Shown here: positions 10,712 through 21,917 of the stretch, in pieces | How positions within the stretch are numbered: the stretch's first letter is position 1 | Layout: the number at the start of each line of letters is the position of its first letter | Origin: Alistipes putredinis | GTDB taxonomy: Bacteria; Bacteroidota; Bacteroidia; Bacteroidales; Rikenellaceae | Length of the DNA stretch: 64,000 nucleotides | Assembly (NCBI GenBank): GCA_022009915.1 | Contig: CP091730.1 | Span: 1,612,001-1,676,000, forward strand | Reading direction: 5' to 3' | Notes under the pieces: model-generated | Database searches by the model: none | Told to the model about the DNA's origin: nothing | The model's input: the letters and a program-made list of their open reading frames with translations, nothing else | Position numbers and translations under genes: made by a program

Positions 10712-12326
10712 TTAATTATCTTCGACTATTATAAACTCCACGGAATTATCTTTACTACTACCTCGCAAATACTCCAATCCTCTGAATCCCCAAACTCCGG
10801 TTGTGGCTTTAATTGCCTGAGAAGCATGATAATACTCAATATAATTTCCATCCGGTCTGTTTATCATGTTAAAAAAATATCTAACGCATTCATGTTCTGT
10901 ACTTTAAGATTCTTGCCGGCAGCACGCTCCCTATCTTTACCCAAAACTGATAGGAGCAATTCTTATTGACTTTTTTAATATAGTAACAAGTATGGCCATT
11001 TAGACGGTAAAATACTGGATCAGGATTCGGATAATCAGCACCGATATAAACCGCAAGAATCACTCCCTCCTCGTTAAACCTAATGTCTTTCAAGATACCT
11101 CCTTCTGTGTAAAGAGGCCCGTAAAAACTTGTGTCCTCGTAACCCGAGATGGGGTACTTGCCGGAATTTTGTCGGAACCAAAACTTATATCTATGCGGCA
11201 AAGAGAGCGGAATCAAATCTTTAAGGGCCCTTACGACCTCATAGTTATCCTGATTGGCATCCCAGAAAGCATCATCGACCAGCAAATAATCGTCGCCTAC
11301 TTCAAGAAGTTCATCTTTGGTGAATGTATAAGCCGACGAACTGTTGAGCGCTTTCAGTATCAGCTCCTGTTTCTCGGTCACGCTGACTAACCCCTTAGCC
11401 ACGGCCTCCCTTATTGCATCCAGCTTGACGTTTAGCCCGGAAATAGGCGAGTCGAGCGCCTCCTTGATAGCGTCCAGTTTGTCATTGGCTGTTCCTGCCG
11501 TCGCATTCAAAGCCTCAATCGCCTTCTTCACAAGAGCGAGTGTACTGTCATCTCCGACAAGACCGGAATTAACAGCCCCCTCGATAAGTGCAAGTTTGGC
11601 ACTCAGCGCTGTCGTCTGGTCCTTCACCGCCTTCTCGACAGCCGCAAGTTTCTCCTCCAAAGAACCTTGAAGCGAGCTGATTGCATCCTTGACAAGGTCT
11701 ATCGCATCGGCGTTATTGGCAAGTCCGGTCTTGACAGTCCCCTCTATAAGAACCATCTTGGCGCTCAGATCGGTCGTCTGGTCCTTCACGGCCTTTTCAA
11801 TAGCCGTAAGTTTTTCATCCATTGTTCCAGTCAAGGACTCTATTGCTGATTTGACAAGTTCCAAGGCCTTGGTATTGCCGGCTAACCCCTCGTCCGTGGA
11901 CTCTTTGATTAAACCGAGCGCCTTCTCGATGAGCACAAGTTTGGCGTTCAGGTCGGTGGACTGGGCTTTTATCGCGCTCTCTATCGCGGCGAGTTTCTCG
12001 GCGACAGTGGCATCCAAAGAGCCGATTGCCTCGATTGTCTTTTTGGCCATCTCCTCGTATTTCAGCACGCCGTTATCGTAGGCCTCGTTCAGCAGGTCCA
12101 TCTTCTGGGACAGCGTGAACGTCTGATTTTTTTAAGGGCTTCTTCAAGAAGCTCCATTCTCTTTACAAGACTCATAGTCTGATCCTGCAAGGCTTTCACA
12201 ATCTCGCTGTAATCATTCGTCACAGTGGTCGTCTGTTGAAATCTGATGTCCGGGGAGTCGTACTCGCATCGAAACAACCGCTGCCATCAGCGCGCAAACG
12301 GATAGGGTTAAAAAAAGTTTTCTCAT
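10712..12326 (-). CDS. Lipoprotein with 54-residue coiled-coil repeats, several frameshifts
   Basis: No family recognised. The start MRKLFLTLSVCALMAAVVS leads, after a frame change near 12265, into CEYDSPDIRF, making a probable lipobox. The next 300 residues are almost wholly helical, with repeats built on EKLAAVEKAVKDQTT and AKLALIEGAV; two units are exactly 54 residues, one is 61 (54 plus one heptad) and a diverged one is 57. A globular C-terminal region of about 150 residues follows, starting AYTFTKDELLEVGDDYLLVD and, after two more frame changes near 10925 and 10875, ending SVEFIIVEDN. It sits between the DUF5119 and OmpA genes of the fimbrial operon. A stalk or spacer anchored in the outer membrane is a reasonable guess; nothing shows a catalytic role. 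Confidence 0.72.
11349..12026 (-). repeat. Tandem coding repeat, 54-residue (162-base) unit
   Basis: Four consecutive units of 61, 54, 54 and 57 residues lie inside the coiled-coil lipoprotein gene. Shared positions include EKL near position 10, AxEKAxKxQTT near 15-24, AKLxLIE near 28-34 and a final LVKxA. The seven-residue excess of the first unit is one heptad, which keeps coiled-coil phase. Confidence 0.8.
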
Positions 12327-12392
12327 AATAATGTTGATTCTGTTTATTTTTGATTTATTTGTTTAATCGGTGTTTTTTTACATCTGTTTTTT

Positions 12393-13247
12393 TCAGTTCG
12401 CGTCAGCATTGCCGCCGTCGGTCTCGTTCCACCCCGTGATGGTGGCTCCCGTTACTCCCGCCTCAATAGGCAGCAGCAGGTTGCCCGCGAGTTTCATCGG
12501 CTCCATCCGGTCGTTGAATCCGGCAAGCAGGCTCTGTAATGTCGCTGTCTATCTGCTGCGTGTCGCCGTCGGTGTAGAGTATCGACACCGTGAGGGTTTG
12601 GCTCGCTGCGGGGATGATGCCCGACAGACGGAAAGAGGTCGTGAATTTGCTGCCGTCCTGCACCAGGGCATTCCGGCTCTTCGCTGCTGCGGCACGCTCG
12701 CACGTTACGATATCTACCTGCGAAGCCACCCCGTCGAGCGTTGCCGTGGCCGACTGCACGCGGCTGTGGTCGCCCTCCGTTACCGAGAGTTCCACGTTCA
12801 GCAGCCTCACGAGGCTGTTTTTACGGGGACGGTCACTTCCAGCGTGTTGTCCGCTGCTACGTCGATGGTTCGATTTGCGGCAAAAAGATAACCCGGCATC
12901 GGCTCCACGTATCCGGCCTCGCTCTCCGCGACAGTTGCGGTGTTGCCGCTGATGCCTATATGCTCCGGAATGTTGTATGCCGTCAGTTCGTAACTGCCTT
13001 GCGGCAGCAGCGATTTGAACGTGTTGGTTATTCCGCTCACGGACTGCTGCTCCTCGCCCACGCGGAGCGTGTAGTTTTGCGGCATTTCAGCCTCGGGGCT
13101 CTTCGAGCTCCATTCGGTAGTGACGACCACTGTTCCGTAATCCGGATGCGGTGTATTGTAAATAGGGTCTTTTATGTCGCAGGCGGAGAGTGTCAGCAGG
13201 GCTACTGCCGAGGCACCCGCTATCATAATCATATCTTTCATTCTCAT
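12393..13247 (-). CDS. DUF5119 (FimB/Mfa2-like) fimbrial lipoprotein, two frameshifts
   Basis: Lipoprotein of the DUF5119 family, found in Bacteroidales fimbrial operons next to fimbrillin genes. The signal ends in the lipobox LSAC, followed by the diagnostic DIKDPIYNTPHPDYG, then VVVTTEWS, YTLRVGEEQQSVSG, and YNIPEHIGISGNTATV. The second half is read in other frames after changes near 12815 and 12520 and ends with ATITGWNETDGGNADAN. Total length, about 285 codons, fits the family. It begins 21 bases after the DUF3575 gene. Relatives are believed to serve in pilus anchoring or length control like Mfa2/FimB; the exact role here is inferred from position. Confidence 0.85.
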
Positions 13248-13268
13248 AGTTCGGTTCTGTTTTTTTCG

Positions 13269-14503
13269 TTACTTTTTGCTTCCGATTGTCCACATCAGGC
13301 TGATTCCCGCCTGTGTGGGGCCCCAAAAGTCCTTGCTCTGCGACTTCGCTCTGTACACGCGCGTCCCGTCGATTATCCCGAAGCTGTCGTAATCGAATCG
13401 GTTATAGCCCAGACCGAGATTGAAGTCTATGGACAGCGAGCGCGACAGAAGCAGCTGGTAGCCTACCGTTACTCCCGCGTTCCACACGTCGCCCTGATAA
13501 CCCGTATACTTCGCAAGAAGCCTCCCTACCGGATAGCCGTACACGTTGCATCCGCCTACATTGCCCGATACGCCTACGTAAAAACGCTTGTCTCTCAGCA
13601 GATACCAACGCACCTCGGGGTTTACCACCCACATCTTCTGCACCTTGCCGTGTCCCTTGCTCCAAAAGGCATAGCTGCCGTCCACCTTAATGCCCACATT
13701 GCGGTCGATTCTCCACTCCACTCCCAAGGTCGGTACGGCGAAGGCGTCGTACAGCAGGTTCGTCCGCACGGCGAACATATAGGGGCGGTCTGTCTTCCGT
13801 ATCGGATTCTCCGGAGCCGTCTTCGGTTCGGGTTCGGGTTCGGGTTCTTTTGCAGGCTCCGGCACCTGCTCGGTCTGTTTCTCTGCTTCCGCTTTTCTGC
13901 GGGCCTCCTGCTCCATTGCAAGGCGCTCCGCCTCGGCTCTCTCTCTGGCTATCCGTTCTTCCTCCGCCTTCTTCTCGGCTGCCATACGCTCGCGCTCCTG
14001 CTCGTCCGACGTTCCGCGGTTGTATGCCGCAACTCTTGCAGCAGCCTCCGCTCCGGCAAGTTCCGCAACCTTCTCCACGCTCGCAGGGAAGGTCACGACA
14101 ACTACGTTGCGCTCTACGCCTTCATACGGTGCACCGATATGGCGGTCGGTAAGGAACATGGACTCCGTTACGCCGCCCCGCGTTATCAGCTCCGACTTCA
14201 CTCGGCTGCATCGCAGATAGGCCATGCGTGCCGCTGTCCGGGCATCGCCCGATGTCGCTCCGTAGCTGCTGACGCTTATATAGCGCTCGCCGCCGCGCAG
14301 CGGCTCCATATTTGCCGAAAGGGCCGACAGTAGGCTGTCGAGCTGGCTGCCGTTGCCGCTCCACGGCACGTAGAACATGTCGCTGCCTGCGACGAACCGG
14401 AACATGTAGGCCGTCTCGCTTTCTCTCCTGCGCCTGCACGGGCCGGGTCGCGGCGCACAGACACAAGAAGAACATGGTTAAGAAATGGACTTTTTTTGCT
14501 CAT
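13269..14503 (-). CDS. DUF3575 outer-membrane protein, first gene of the fimbrial operon, frameshifted signal region
   Basis: The C-terminal 180 residues are a DUF3575 barrel: FAVRTNLLYDAFAVPTLGVE, EVRWYLLRDKRFYVGVSG and YQLLLSRSLSIDFNLGLGYN. This family leads many Bacteroidales fimbrial operons. The N-terminal half is periplasmic, with a charged Glu/Ala/Arg helix and a Pro-Glu linker (EPEPEPEP). One A too many in the A7 run after the ATG hides the signal peptide; without it the start reads MSKKVHFLTMFFLCLCA and ends PVQAQE. A second change occurs near 14430 before YMFRFVAGSDMFYVPW. A TATATTTG box lies on this strand about 42 bases upstream, so operon transcription probably begins here. Confidence 0.83.
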
Positions 14504-14544
14504 ATATTCGCTATGTTTTATTATTAGTCTTACTTAAACATACG

Positions 14545-14552
14545 CAAATATA
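14545..14552 (-). promoter_or_regulatory. -7 box TATATTTG of the fimbrial operon
   Basis: Matches the Bacteroidetes TAnnTTTG element 42 bases before the first fimbrial gene. The -33 region has only a T-run, at slightly short spacing, so the promoter looks weak or activator-dependent. No inverted repeats suggesting an invertible promoter were seen nearby. Confidence 0.5.
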
Positions 14553-14994
14553 CGGAAATCGGGCGCTCTAAAAAGCTCCGAACGGGAACAGGATCTCTTT
14601 ATTGTCGAACCAGCATGTTTTTTTGTCGTTCGGGCAATTCTTCCTTGCTGCCCGAGCATGTTTTCAGGCGTTCAGGCATCTTTCGCCTCGTCGGTATTCG
14701 TGCCTTTTTGCAGGGGCCTGTTTCCATTTGGCGGGCGAGCAGCCTCTTTTTAAGTCTCGCGTCGCTCAATCTTTTTGGGATATATTAACAATGATACAGA
14801 CACGTTATAGGTTTGAAAGAAATCATAATGAAAGGCTGCGATAATGCCACCGTCTCTCTTTCTTTTACAGGCTTGCATCCGAAGCCAGTGCCTACAATGT
14901 TACGATTGTGAGGTAGAGCACGCTACTTTCGGCAGAGCGAACGATTTGTTTCAACCTCCCAGCTCCGGCATGTTTCGGAGCGGGCGCATTTTCT

Positions 14995-15027
14995 TTTTGC
15001 ACAGGCGTAAAAATTAGGTTATATTTG
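14995..15027 (+). promoter_or_regulatory. Bacteroidetes-type promoter of the DUF2807 gene
   Basis: TTTTG at 14995-14999 and TATATTTG at 15020-15027 are separated by 20 bases, matching the sigma-ABfr consensus. The ATG follows 29 bases later. Confidence 0.68.
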
Positions 15028-15056
15028 CATTGCTGAATTTTTATTTGGAAGCGGTT

Positions 15057-15672
15057 ATGAAAAAGTATCATATCGTTTGCGATTGCGGCGGGCATCGCTT
15101 TGTTTGCGGTGGGATGCGCCGACAAGACTCCTGCATCGAGTGTGACGTGCAGCGGCCGCGTGAAAACCGAAACACGTGCGGTGAATTTGAAGTACGGCGG
15201 AGTAAAGGCTACCGACGGCATCAAGGTCGTGATTTCGGACAGAGTGAAAAATATCGAGGTCAAATGCGACAAGCGCGTGCAGGATTACGTGAATCTGGCA
15301 GTCGAAAAGAACGTGCTGAATATCGAATACGGGCAAATCGACATAATAGGCGATCCGCAGACCGAGGTCACGGTTCCGGCATCGCCCGAGCTGTGCTACA
15401 TATACGGTGTCTCGGGAGCGCACATATCCACCGAAACGCCCGTCTCGGCCGAAGAGGTTTCGATTCGCGGTACATCAGGCGCCGTGCTCGACATAAAAAT
15501 CGACGCGCAGAAATGCCGTGTGGACATAAACAACGAAGCCGTGCTTACGCTCTCGGGCAAGGCCGGCCATTGCCATGTGGACGCCGCGACCGGCGCCGTT
15601 TTCAATGGAAAGGAATTGGATGTGCGTAATTTCTCGTCCCGCACCGCAGGGCAGGCATTCATAAACAGATAA
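15057..15672 (+). CDS. DUF2807 (head-GIN domain) lipoprotein, frameshift in the signal sequence
   Basis: Small cell-surface or periplasmic lipoprotein of the DUF2807 family, which folds as a beta-helix and has no known activity. Removing one A from the A-run after the ATG gives a lipoprotein signal starting MKSIISFAIAAGIALFAVGC. The rest is in one frame: LKYGGVKATDGIKVVISD, VPASPELCYIYGVSGAHIS and TSGAVLDIKI show the alternating short strands of the family. At about 204 codons it is a little shorter than most relatives. The stop is six bases before the rex start, so the two may be co-transcribed. Confidence 0.82.
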
Positions 15673-15678
15673 CAGAGA

Positions 15679-16311
15679 ATGAACATTCCCGAAAAAACGG
15701 TCGAAAGGCTCAGCGAATACCGGCGCACACTGCTCAGTTGTCACGAGCAGGGTATCACGCACATATTCTCGCACGTGCTGGCCGGCATACACGGAATTAC
15801 GGCCGTACAGGTCCGGCGTGATTTGATGCTTATCGGCTTTTCGAGCGATACGAAAAAGGGGTACGACGTCAAGGTGCTGGTGGATTTCATAAGCGAGATT
15901 CTCGACAGCAGGCATGCGATGAACATAGCCGTAATCGGCATGGGGCATCTGGGACATGCAATAACCAAATACTTCAACAGCAAGGGGCTGCAACTCAGAA
16001 TTACGGCCAGTTTCGACATAGCCCAAGACAAGGTAGGCAAGGATTTCGACGGGGTGCCGTGTTACGACATGTGCGATTTCGAGCAGATAGTCGAGGAAAA
16101 GGATATAAACATCGTCATTCTGGCTTGCCCCACCGGCGTGGCTTCCGAGCTGGTAGTGCCCATTATCAATGCCGGAATCAAGGGCGTGCTCAACTTCACC
16201 TCCAAACCTCTCAATTTCCCGCGCGGCATAGTGGTGGAGAACTACGATATAACCACGCTGCTCGAAAAAGTGGCATATTTCGTCAAGGAAAACGAAGACA
16301 GCGGCGTATGA
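15679..16311 (+). CDS. rex: Redox-sensing transcriptional repressor Rex
   Basis: DNA-binding repressor that senses the NADH/NAD ratio and controls fermentation and respiration genes. The frame is intact at 210 residues, the usual size. The N-terminal winged helix (EKTVERLSEYRRTL, then ITAVQVRRDLMLIG) is followed by a Rossmann domain with IAVIGMGHLGHAI, a GxGxxG-type dinucleotide motif near residue 87, and the C-terminal domain-swap helix. The stop overlaps the next ATG (ATGA), suggesting coupling with the ribF-like gene. Confidence 0.94.
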   Translation: MNIPEKTVERLSEYRRTLLSCHEQGITHIFSHVLAGIHGITAVQVRRDLMLIGFSSDTKKGYDVKVLVDFISEILDSRHAMNIAVIGMGHLGHAITKYFNSKGLQLRITASFDIAQDKVGKDFDGVPCYDMCDFEQIVEEKDINIVILACPTGVASELVVPIINAGIKGVLNFTSKPLNFPRGIVVENYDITTLLEKVAYFVKENEDSGV

Positions 16312-17062
16312 GGGTATTTTTACGGATTGGACGATTTGCCTCGGTTCGTCTCTCCTGTGGTGTCGGTCGGTTCGTTCGACGGTCTTCATCGCGGACACAG
16401 GTTTCTGCTCGACATTCTTAAAGAACAGGCCGCACGAATCGGCGGAGAGAGCACCGTGGTTACATTCGCCTCGCATCCGCGGCGCGTGCTCGACGTCGAG
16501 CAGGATCTGAAACTGCTGACGGTGAAGGAGGAGAAAATCATGCTGCTGTCCGAAATCGGAGTTGCGAACACCGTGATTCTGCCATTCGACAGACAGTTCA
16601 GCCGCATGTCTGCGCAAAGTTTCGTGGAGCGGATAATAATCGGAAAAATCGGCGCAGTTGCGATGGTGGTCGGTTACGACCATCGCTTCGGACACGACCG
16701 CACGGGAAACTTCGACTTTCTCGACAGGATGCACCGGCGATTCGGGTTCGAAGTGTGCAAAGCGCCCGAGTTCGATTTCGACGGGCGCAAAGTCAGCCTC
16801 CACCGAAATCAGAAACGCCGTAAAGCGCGGGGACATGGACATGGCCGCAGATCTGCTCGGCTACCGTTACATGGTTCTGGCCCGCAAGACTTCCGACGGA
16901 AAGGCGAAACCTGTCTCGGAGCTCAAACTGCTGCCGCCGCAGGGAATATACCGCGTGAAAATATCGGGGCGGGAGAGCGTTGCCGAGCTGTTAGGCGATA
17001 CCATACGGCTGTCGCAGGATACTCTCATGCCCAAAGCGGAAGACTTTACCGTGACATTTTGA
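16308..17062 (+). CDS. RibF-like FAD synthetase without a recognisable riboflavin kinase domain, two frameshifts
   Basis: The N-terminal nucleotidyltransferase domain has VSVGSFDGLHRGH with the HxGH-type motif, VVTFASHPRRVL, and VVGYDHRFGHDRTGN, as in the FMN adenylyltransferase half of RibF. The sequence ISSTEIRNA-type helix appears as SSTEIRNAVKRGDM. The C-terminal 70 residues lack the riboflavin kinase motif (G-PTAN) and are too short for that domain. One extra T in the T5 run after the start and one extra base near 16797 break the frame; the natural start reads MRVFYGLDDLPRF. Overlaps rex by four bases. Probably an FAD synthetase paralogue; a standard RibF would be needed elsewhere. Confidence 0.8.
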
Positions 17063-17095
17063 GAGCGCGGAGTGCGTTTTTCGGGAAATAAATGC

Positions 17096-17103
17096 TATCT
17101 TTG
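17096..17103 (+). promoter_or_regulatory. -7 box TATCTTTG upstream of guaB
   Basis: Fits TAnnTTTG, 32 bases before the guaB ATG. No clear TTTG lies at the right distance upstream. Confidence 0.5.
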
Positions 17104-17135
17104 CCGCAATATTCCCAAGTTCACATTATTATATT

Positions 17136-18610
<1,475 letters not shown>

Positions 18611-18611
18611 T

Positions 18612-19020
18612 ATGATTACCAAAGACGTCAAGATACGCGTGCGGTACAACGAGACCGACAAAATGGGCATCGTGCATCATTCGAACTACATTTATTATTA
18701 TGAAATGGCACGCGGCGAGCTCATGAGAAGTCTTGGTGTAACGTATCGCGAGATGGAAGAGCAGGGCGTATTGCTTATAGTTCGAGAGGTGCAGTCCGTG
18801 TATTATGCTTCGGCATATTACGATGATGTGCTGACGGTGAGGGTTTCGCTGAAAAAAAGAGCCGACCGTAAAATCGGAATTCGACTACGAGATTTTCAAC
18901 GAACAGGGCACGCTGCTAAATACCGGCAAGGTCGTACTGGCGAGCGTCAATTCCGAAACGCACCGGCCGTGCAAAACCTCCGAAATGGTTCATCGAACTC
19001 TATCGCACGCACAGTCGTGA
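18612..19020 (+). CDS. YbgC/FadM-family acyl-CoA thioesterase, one frameshift
   Basis: Hot-dog fold thioesterase. The N-terminal part has VRYNETDKMGIVHHSNYIYYYEMARGE, here split as VRYNETDKMGIVHHSNY and the following tyrosines, containing the catalytic Asp (ETDKMGIV) and substrate-loop residues of the 4-hydroxybenzoyl-CoA thioesterase family. The frame changes near 18878 in a run of four A; after one base is removed it continues EFDYEIFNEQGTLLNTGKV and ends TLSHAQS, about 135 residues, the usual size. Without this correction it would appear fused to the next gene. Starts one base after the guaB stop. Confidence 0.86.
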
Positions 19021-19661
19021 TTAGCAGAGAAAGAAAATATGCAATACTAATGACGGGCGGCTTCATATTATTGGCCGCCCTGTTTTTCGTTTTGCGGTTC
19101 GGCCATTTCGCAAGGTGGGCCTCGCCATACGCAATGCCGCTGCCCGTACTGTTTCTGGCCCTGTGCACGCTTGGCTATCATCGCGCTCCGGACTGGATTT
19201 TCGCTGCGCTTATGCTCTCTTCGCTCGGCGATACGGCCGGTTCGACGGGAAACTTCCTGTGGCAAATCGCATTTTTCGCATCCGCACACGTTTGCTATAC
19301 AGTATATTTCGTGCGCGATTTCAGGTTTCGCAAACGAGCCATGCCTCTGTTCTTTGCTGAACTCGCAGCAGTAGCGGTGCTCTTTCACATCATCGTTCCC
19401 AAAACAGACGCCATGCAGCGTCCGTTCGTGATTCTGTATATCATCGTAATTACGGTTATGGCTGCGGCCGCCATATGCCGCGACGAACGGCGTTACGTGC
19501 CGTATGTAGTCGCCGCATTAGTTTTCATGGCTTCGGATTCGGTTATCGCATGGAACCGGTTTGTGGAGCGCATCCCGAATGCGGCCGCATATATCATGTC
19601 CACATACTACGCGGCTCAGTTGGCATTTGCCGTTACGTCCCTCGGGAAACAAACCGAATAG
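19017..19661 (+). CDS. YhhN/TMEM86-family membrane protein (lysoplasmalogenase-like)
   Basis: Polytopic inner-membrane protein, about 214 residues with seven or eight hydrophobic segments. Conserved polar positions of the YhhN family are visible: FAALMLSSLGDTAGS near residue 70 and FMASDSVIAWNRF near 175. Vertebrate TMEM86 members hydrolyse lysoplasmalogen; activity of bacterial homologues is less certain. I chose the GTG at 19017, which overlaps the thioesterase stop in a GTGA arrangement; an ATG at 19050 is the alternative. The frame is intact. Confidence 0.8.
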   Translation: MISRERKYAILMTGGFILLAALFFVLRFGHFARWASPYAMPLPVLFLALCTLGYHRAPDWIFAALMLSSLGDTAGSTGNFLWQIAFFASAHVCYTVYFVRDFRFRKRAMPLFFAELAAVAVLFHIIVPKTDAMQRPFVILYIIVITVMAAAAICRDERRYVPYVVAALVFMASDSVIAWNRFVERIPNAAAYIMSTYYAAQLAFAVTSLGKQTE

Positions 19662-19773
19662 TCAATTTGTCAGAGTTTTTGCGGCTGCCGGTGCCAAATT
19701 GTCGCTTGACGGCAGCTGGCATATCTTTTGCCGCTTGCCTGCGACAAAAAAGCAATACTAATTGAATTACAAT

Positions 19774-21836
19774 ATGCAGAACGGAAAAATTGGGGTAACA
19801 ACGGAAAACATCTTTCCGGTTATCAAAAAGTTTCTTTATTCCGATTACGAGATTTTTCTTCGTGAATTGGTTTCCAATGCAGTGGATGCAACCCAAAAAC
19901 TTAAAACACTGGCTTCGAAAGGGGAGTTCAAGGGCGAGATGGGAGATACAACCATACGTGTATCGGTAGATCCGAAAGCAAAAACGCTTACGGTTTCCGA
20001 TTACGGTATCGGCATGACGGCCGAGGAGGTCGATAAGTACATCAACCAGATAGCATTTTCGTCTGCCGGCGAGTTCATGGAAAAATACAAGGACCAGAAC
20101 ATAATCGGCCACTTCGGACTGGGTTTTTACTCTGCGTTCATCGTGGCTTCGAAAGTGGAGCTGCGCACTCAATCGTATAAGGATGGCGCCCAAACAATTC
20201 TATGGACTTGCGACGGAACGCCGGAATATACTCTGGAAACCCAAACGCAGGCACGCGGCCGAGGCACGGATGTCATTCTTCATCTGGCGGACGACAGCGT
20301 CGAGTTTTGCGAAGAGGGCAGGGTGACTGATTTGCTGAAAAAATATTGCCGTTTTCTGCCCGTGCCAATCGCCTTCGGCAAGGTCAAGGAGTGGAAAGAC
20401 GGGAAGTACGTCGATACGGACAAAGACAATATCATAAACGACACCGAACCTCTGTGGACACGCAAACCGAGCGAGATAACCGAACAGCAGTACAAGGATT
20501 TTTACAGGGAACTTTATCCGCTGGGCGAAGATCCGCTGTTCTCCATTCATCTGAACATCGACTATCCGTTCAATCTGACCGGTATCCTTTATTTCCCGAA
20601 GATAACCAACAGCTTCGAGTTGCAGAAAAACAAGATACAGCTGTACAGCAATCAGGTCTACGTAACCGATTCTGTGGAAGGTATCGTACCGGAATTCCTC
20701 ACGCTGCTCCACGGAGTCATCGATTCTCCGGACATTCCGCTCAACGTCTCGCGCAGCTATCTGCAAAGCGATGCCAATGTGCGCAAGATTTCGGGCTATA
20801 TCACCCGCAAGGTCGCCGAAAGATTGCAGGAGTTGTTCTCCACCATGCGGCAGGACTTCGAGAGCAAATGGGACGATTTGAAGATATTCATCCAGTACGG
20901 AATCATCACCGACGAGAAGTTCGCCGAGAAAGCGACCGATTTCATGCTGCTGAAAAACACGACCGGCAAGTACTTCACCCTAAAAGAGTACGAAGCTCTT
21001 ATCAAGGAGCATCAGACCGACAAGAACGGCACGGTAGTCTATCTGTACACGGACAGCGTGGAGGGCAAACACAGTTTCATACAGGGTGCCATAGGCAAGG
21101 GCTACGACGTACTTCTGATGGACGGACAGCTCGACGGGCATTTCATCAACTGGTTCGAGCACAAGAACCAAGGGTCGCGCATGGTGCGTGTCGATTCGGA
21201 CATCATAGAAAAAGGCTGATTCAGAAGGAGGGGCAACAGACCATGGCCCTCAGCAGCGAGAATCAGGACATATTGCGTCCTGTATTCGAAAGCCAGCCTG
21301 CCGGTGGACGAGAAAATACACTACAACATAGAATTCGAGGCCATGGACGCTTCGGAAGCTCCGGTAGTCATCATTCAGAACGAATACATGCGTCGAATGA
21401 AAGAGATGGCCGCCATGGGCAGCGGCGGAATGTCGCAGTTCTACGGACAGATGCCCGACAACTTCACGATAGCCGTGAACGGCAACCACCCGCTCGTAAT
21501 CGACATTCTGGGCGAAGCCGAAAAGAGCTACGGCGACAAACTGAAAACCGTAAACAAGAAAATCGGCGCTGCTCAAAGCGAGCTGAACAGTTACAGGGAA
21601 GTAGTCAAAAACAAGAAGGAGAGCGAACTGACGGACGAGGAGAAGAAAACCGGCGAAGAGTTGGAAAACAAACTTTCGTCTCTGAAAGAGGAGCGTAGCG
21701 CCAAACTTCGCGAAATCGGTTCCAAGAACGATTTGGTAAACAGCTCATAGACCTCGCACTGCTGTCGAACGGAATGTTGAAGGGCGAGAGCCTTACAAGT
21801 TTCATCCGCCGCAGCGTGGAGCTCATAGGCAAGTGA
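19774..21836 (+). CDS. htpG: Molecular chaperone HtpG (Hsp90), several indels in the last third
   Basis: ATP-dependent chaperone. The GHKL ATPase motifs are clear: ELVSNAVDATQK, the DYGIGM glycine box and GHFGLGFYSAF. Middle-domain sequence follows, with LNVSRSYLQSDANV. Near 21215 two extra bases break IEKLIQKEGQQTMAL; near 21297 one extra C breaks the stretch before DEKIHYNIEFEAMDASEAP; near 21737 another change hides the end LIDLALLSNGMLKGE and the final VELIGK. The corrected length is about 685, normal for Bacteroidetes. The ATG at 19774 gives the usual start MQNGKIGVTTENIFP. A strong terminator follows. Confidence 0.95.
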
Positions 21837-21860
21837 TGCGAACGAAAGCACATTGCGAAT

Positions 21861-21900
21861 AAAAAAATCCCGGACCTTGATTAAGGCCCGGGATTTTTTT
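21861..21900. terminator. Bidirectional terminator between htpG and the BACON lipoprotein gene
   Basis: AAAAAATCCCGG pairs with CCGGGATTTTTT around a short loop, with A and T runs on both sides. It serves the two convergent genes. Confidence 0.9.
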
Positions 21901-21917
21901 ATTATTCTCGTAATAGA

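Larger units (their letters stand above)
14504..15056. other. Intergenic region between fimbrial operon and DUF2807 gene
   Basis: No convincing gene in about 550 bases. The left edge holds a TATATTTG box (14545-14552, minus strand) suited to the fimbrial operon. The right edge holds a promoter for the DUF2807 gene. Nothing recognisable lies between, apart from T-rich and pyrimidine-rich stretches. Confidence 0.6.

Noticed and set aside
12741..14333. Long + strand open frame of about 530 codons opposite the fimbrial operon
   Set aside because: It lies antisense to the DUF3575 and DUF5119 genes, has Arg/Cys/His-rich composition, and shows no family motif.
4635..14503. Phase variation of the fimbrial operon by homopolymer slippage or an invertible promoter
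   Set aside because: Similar run-length changes break housekeeping genes all over the window, and no inverted repeats flank the promoter region.
18612..19661. A thioesterase/membrane-protein fusion
   Set aside because: The continuous frame arises from one extra base near 18878. Correction gives a normal thioesterase end and a separate YhhN gene with a GTGA overlap.
20346..21698. Second + strand frame of about 450 codons inside htpG
   Set aside because: Most of it is an out-of-frame shadow; only about 21220-21300 is true htpG sequence, reached through indels.
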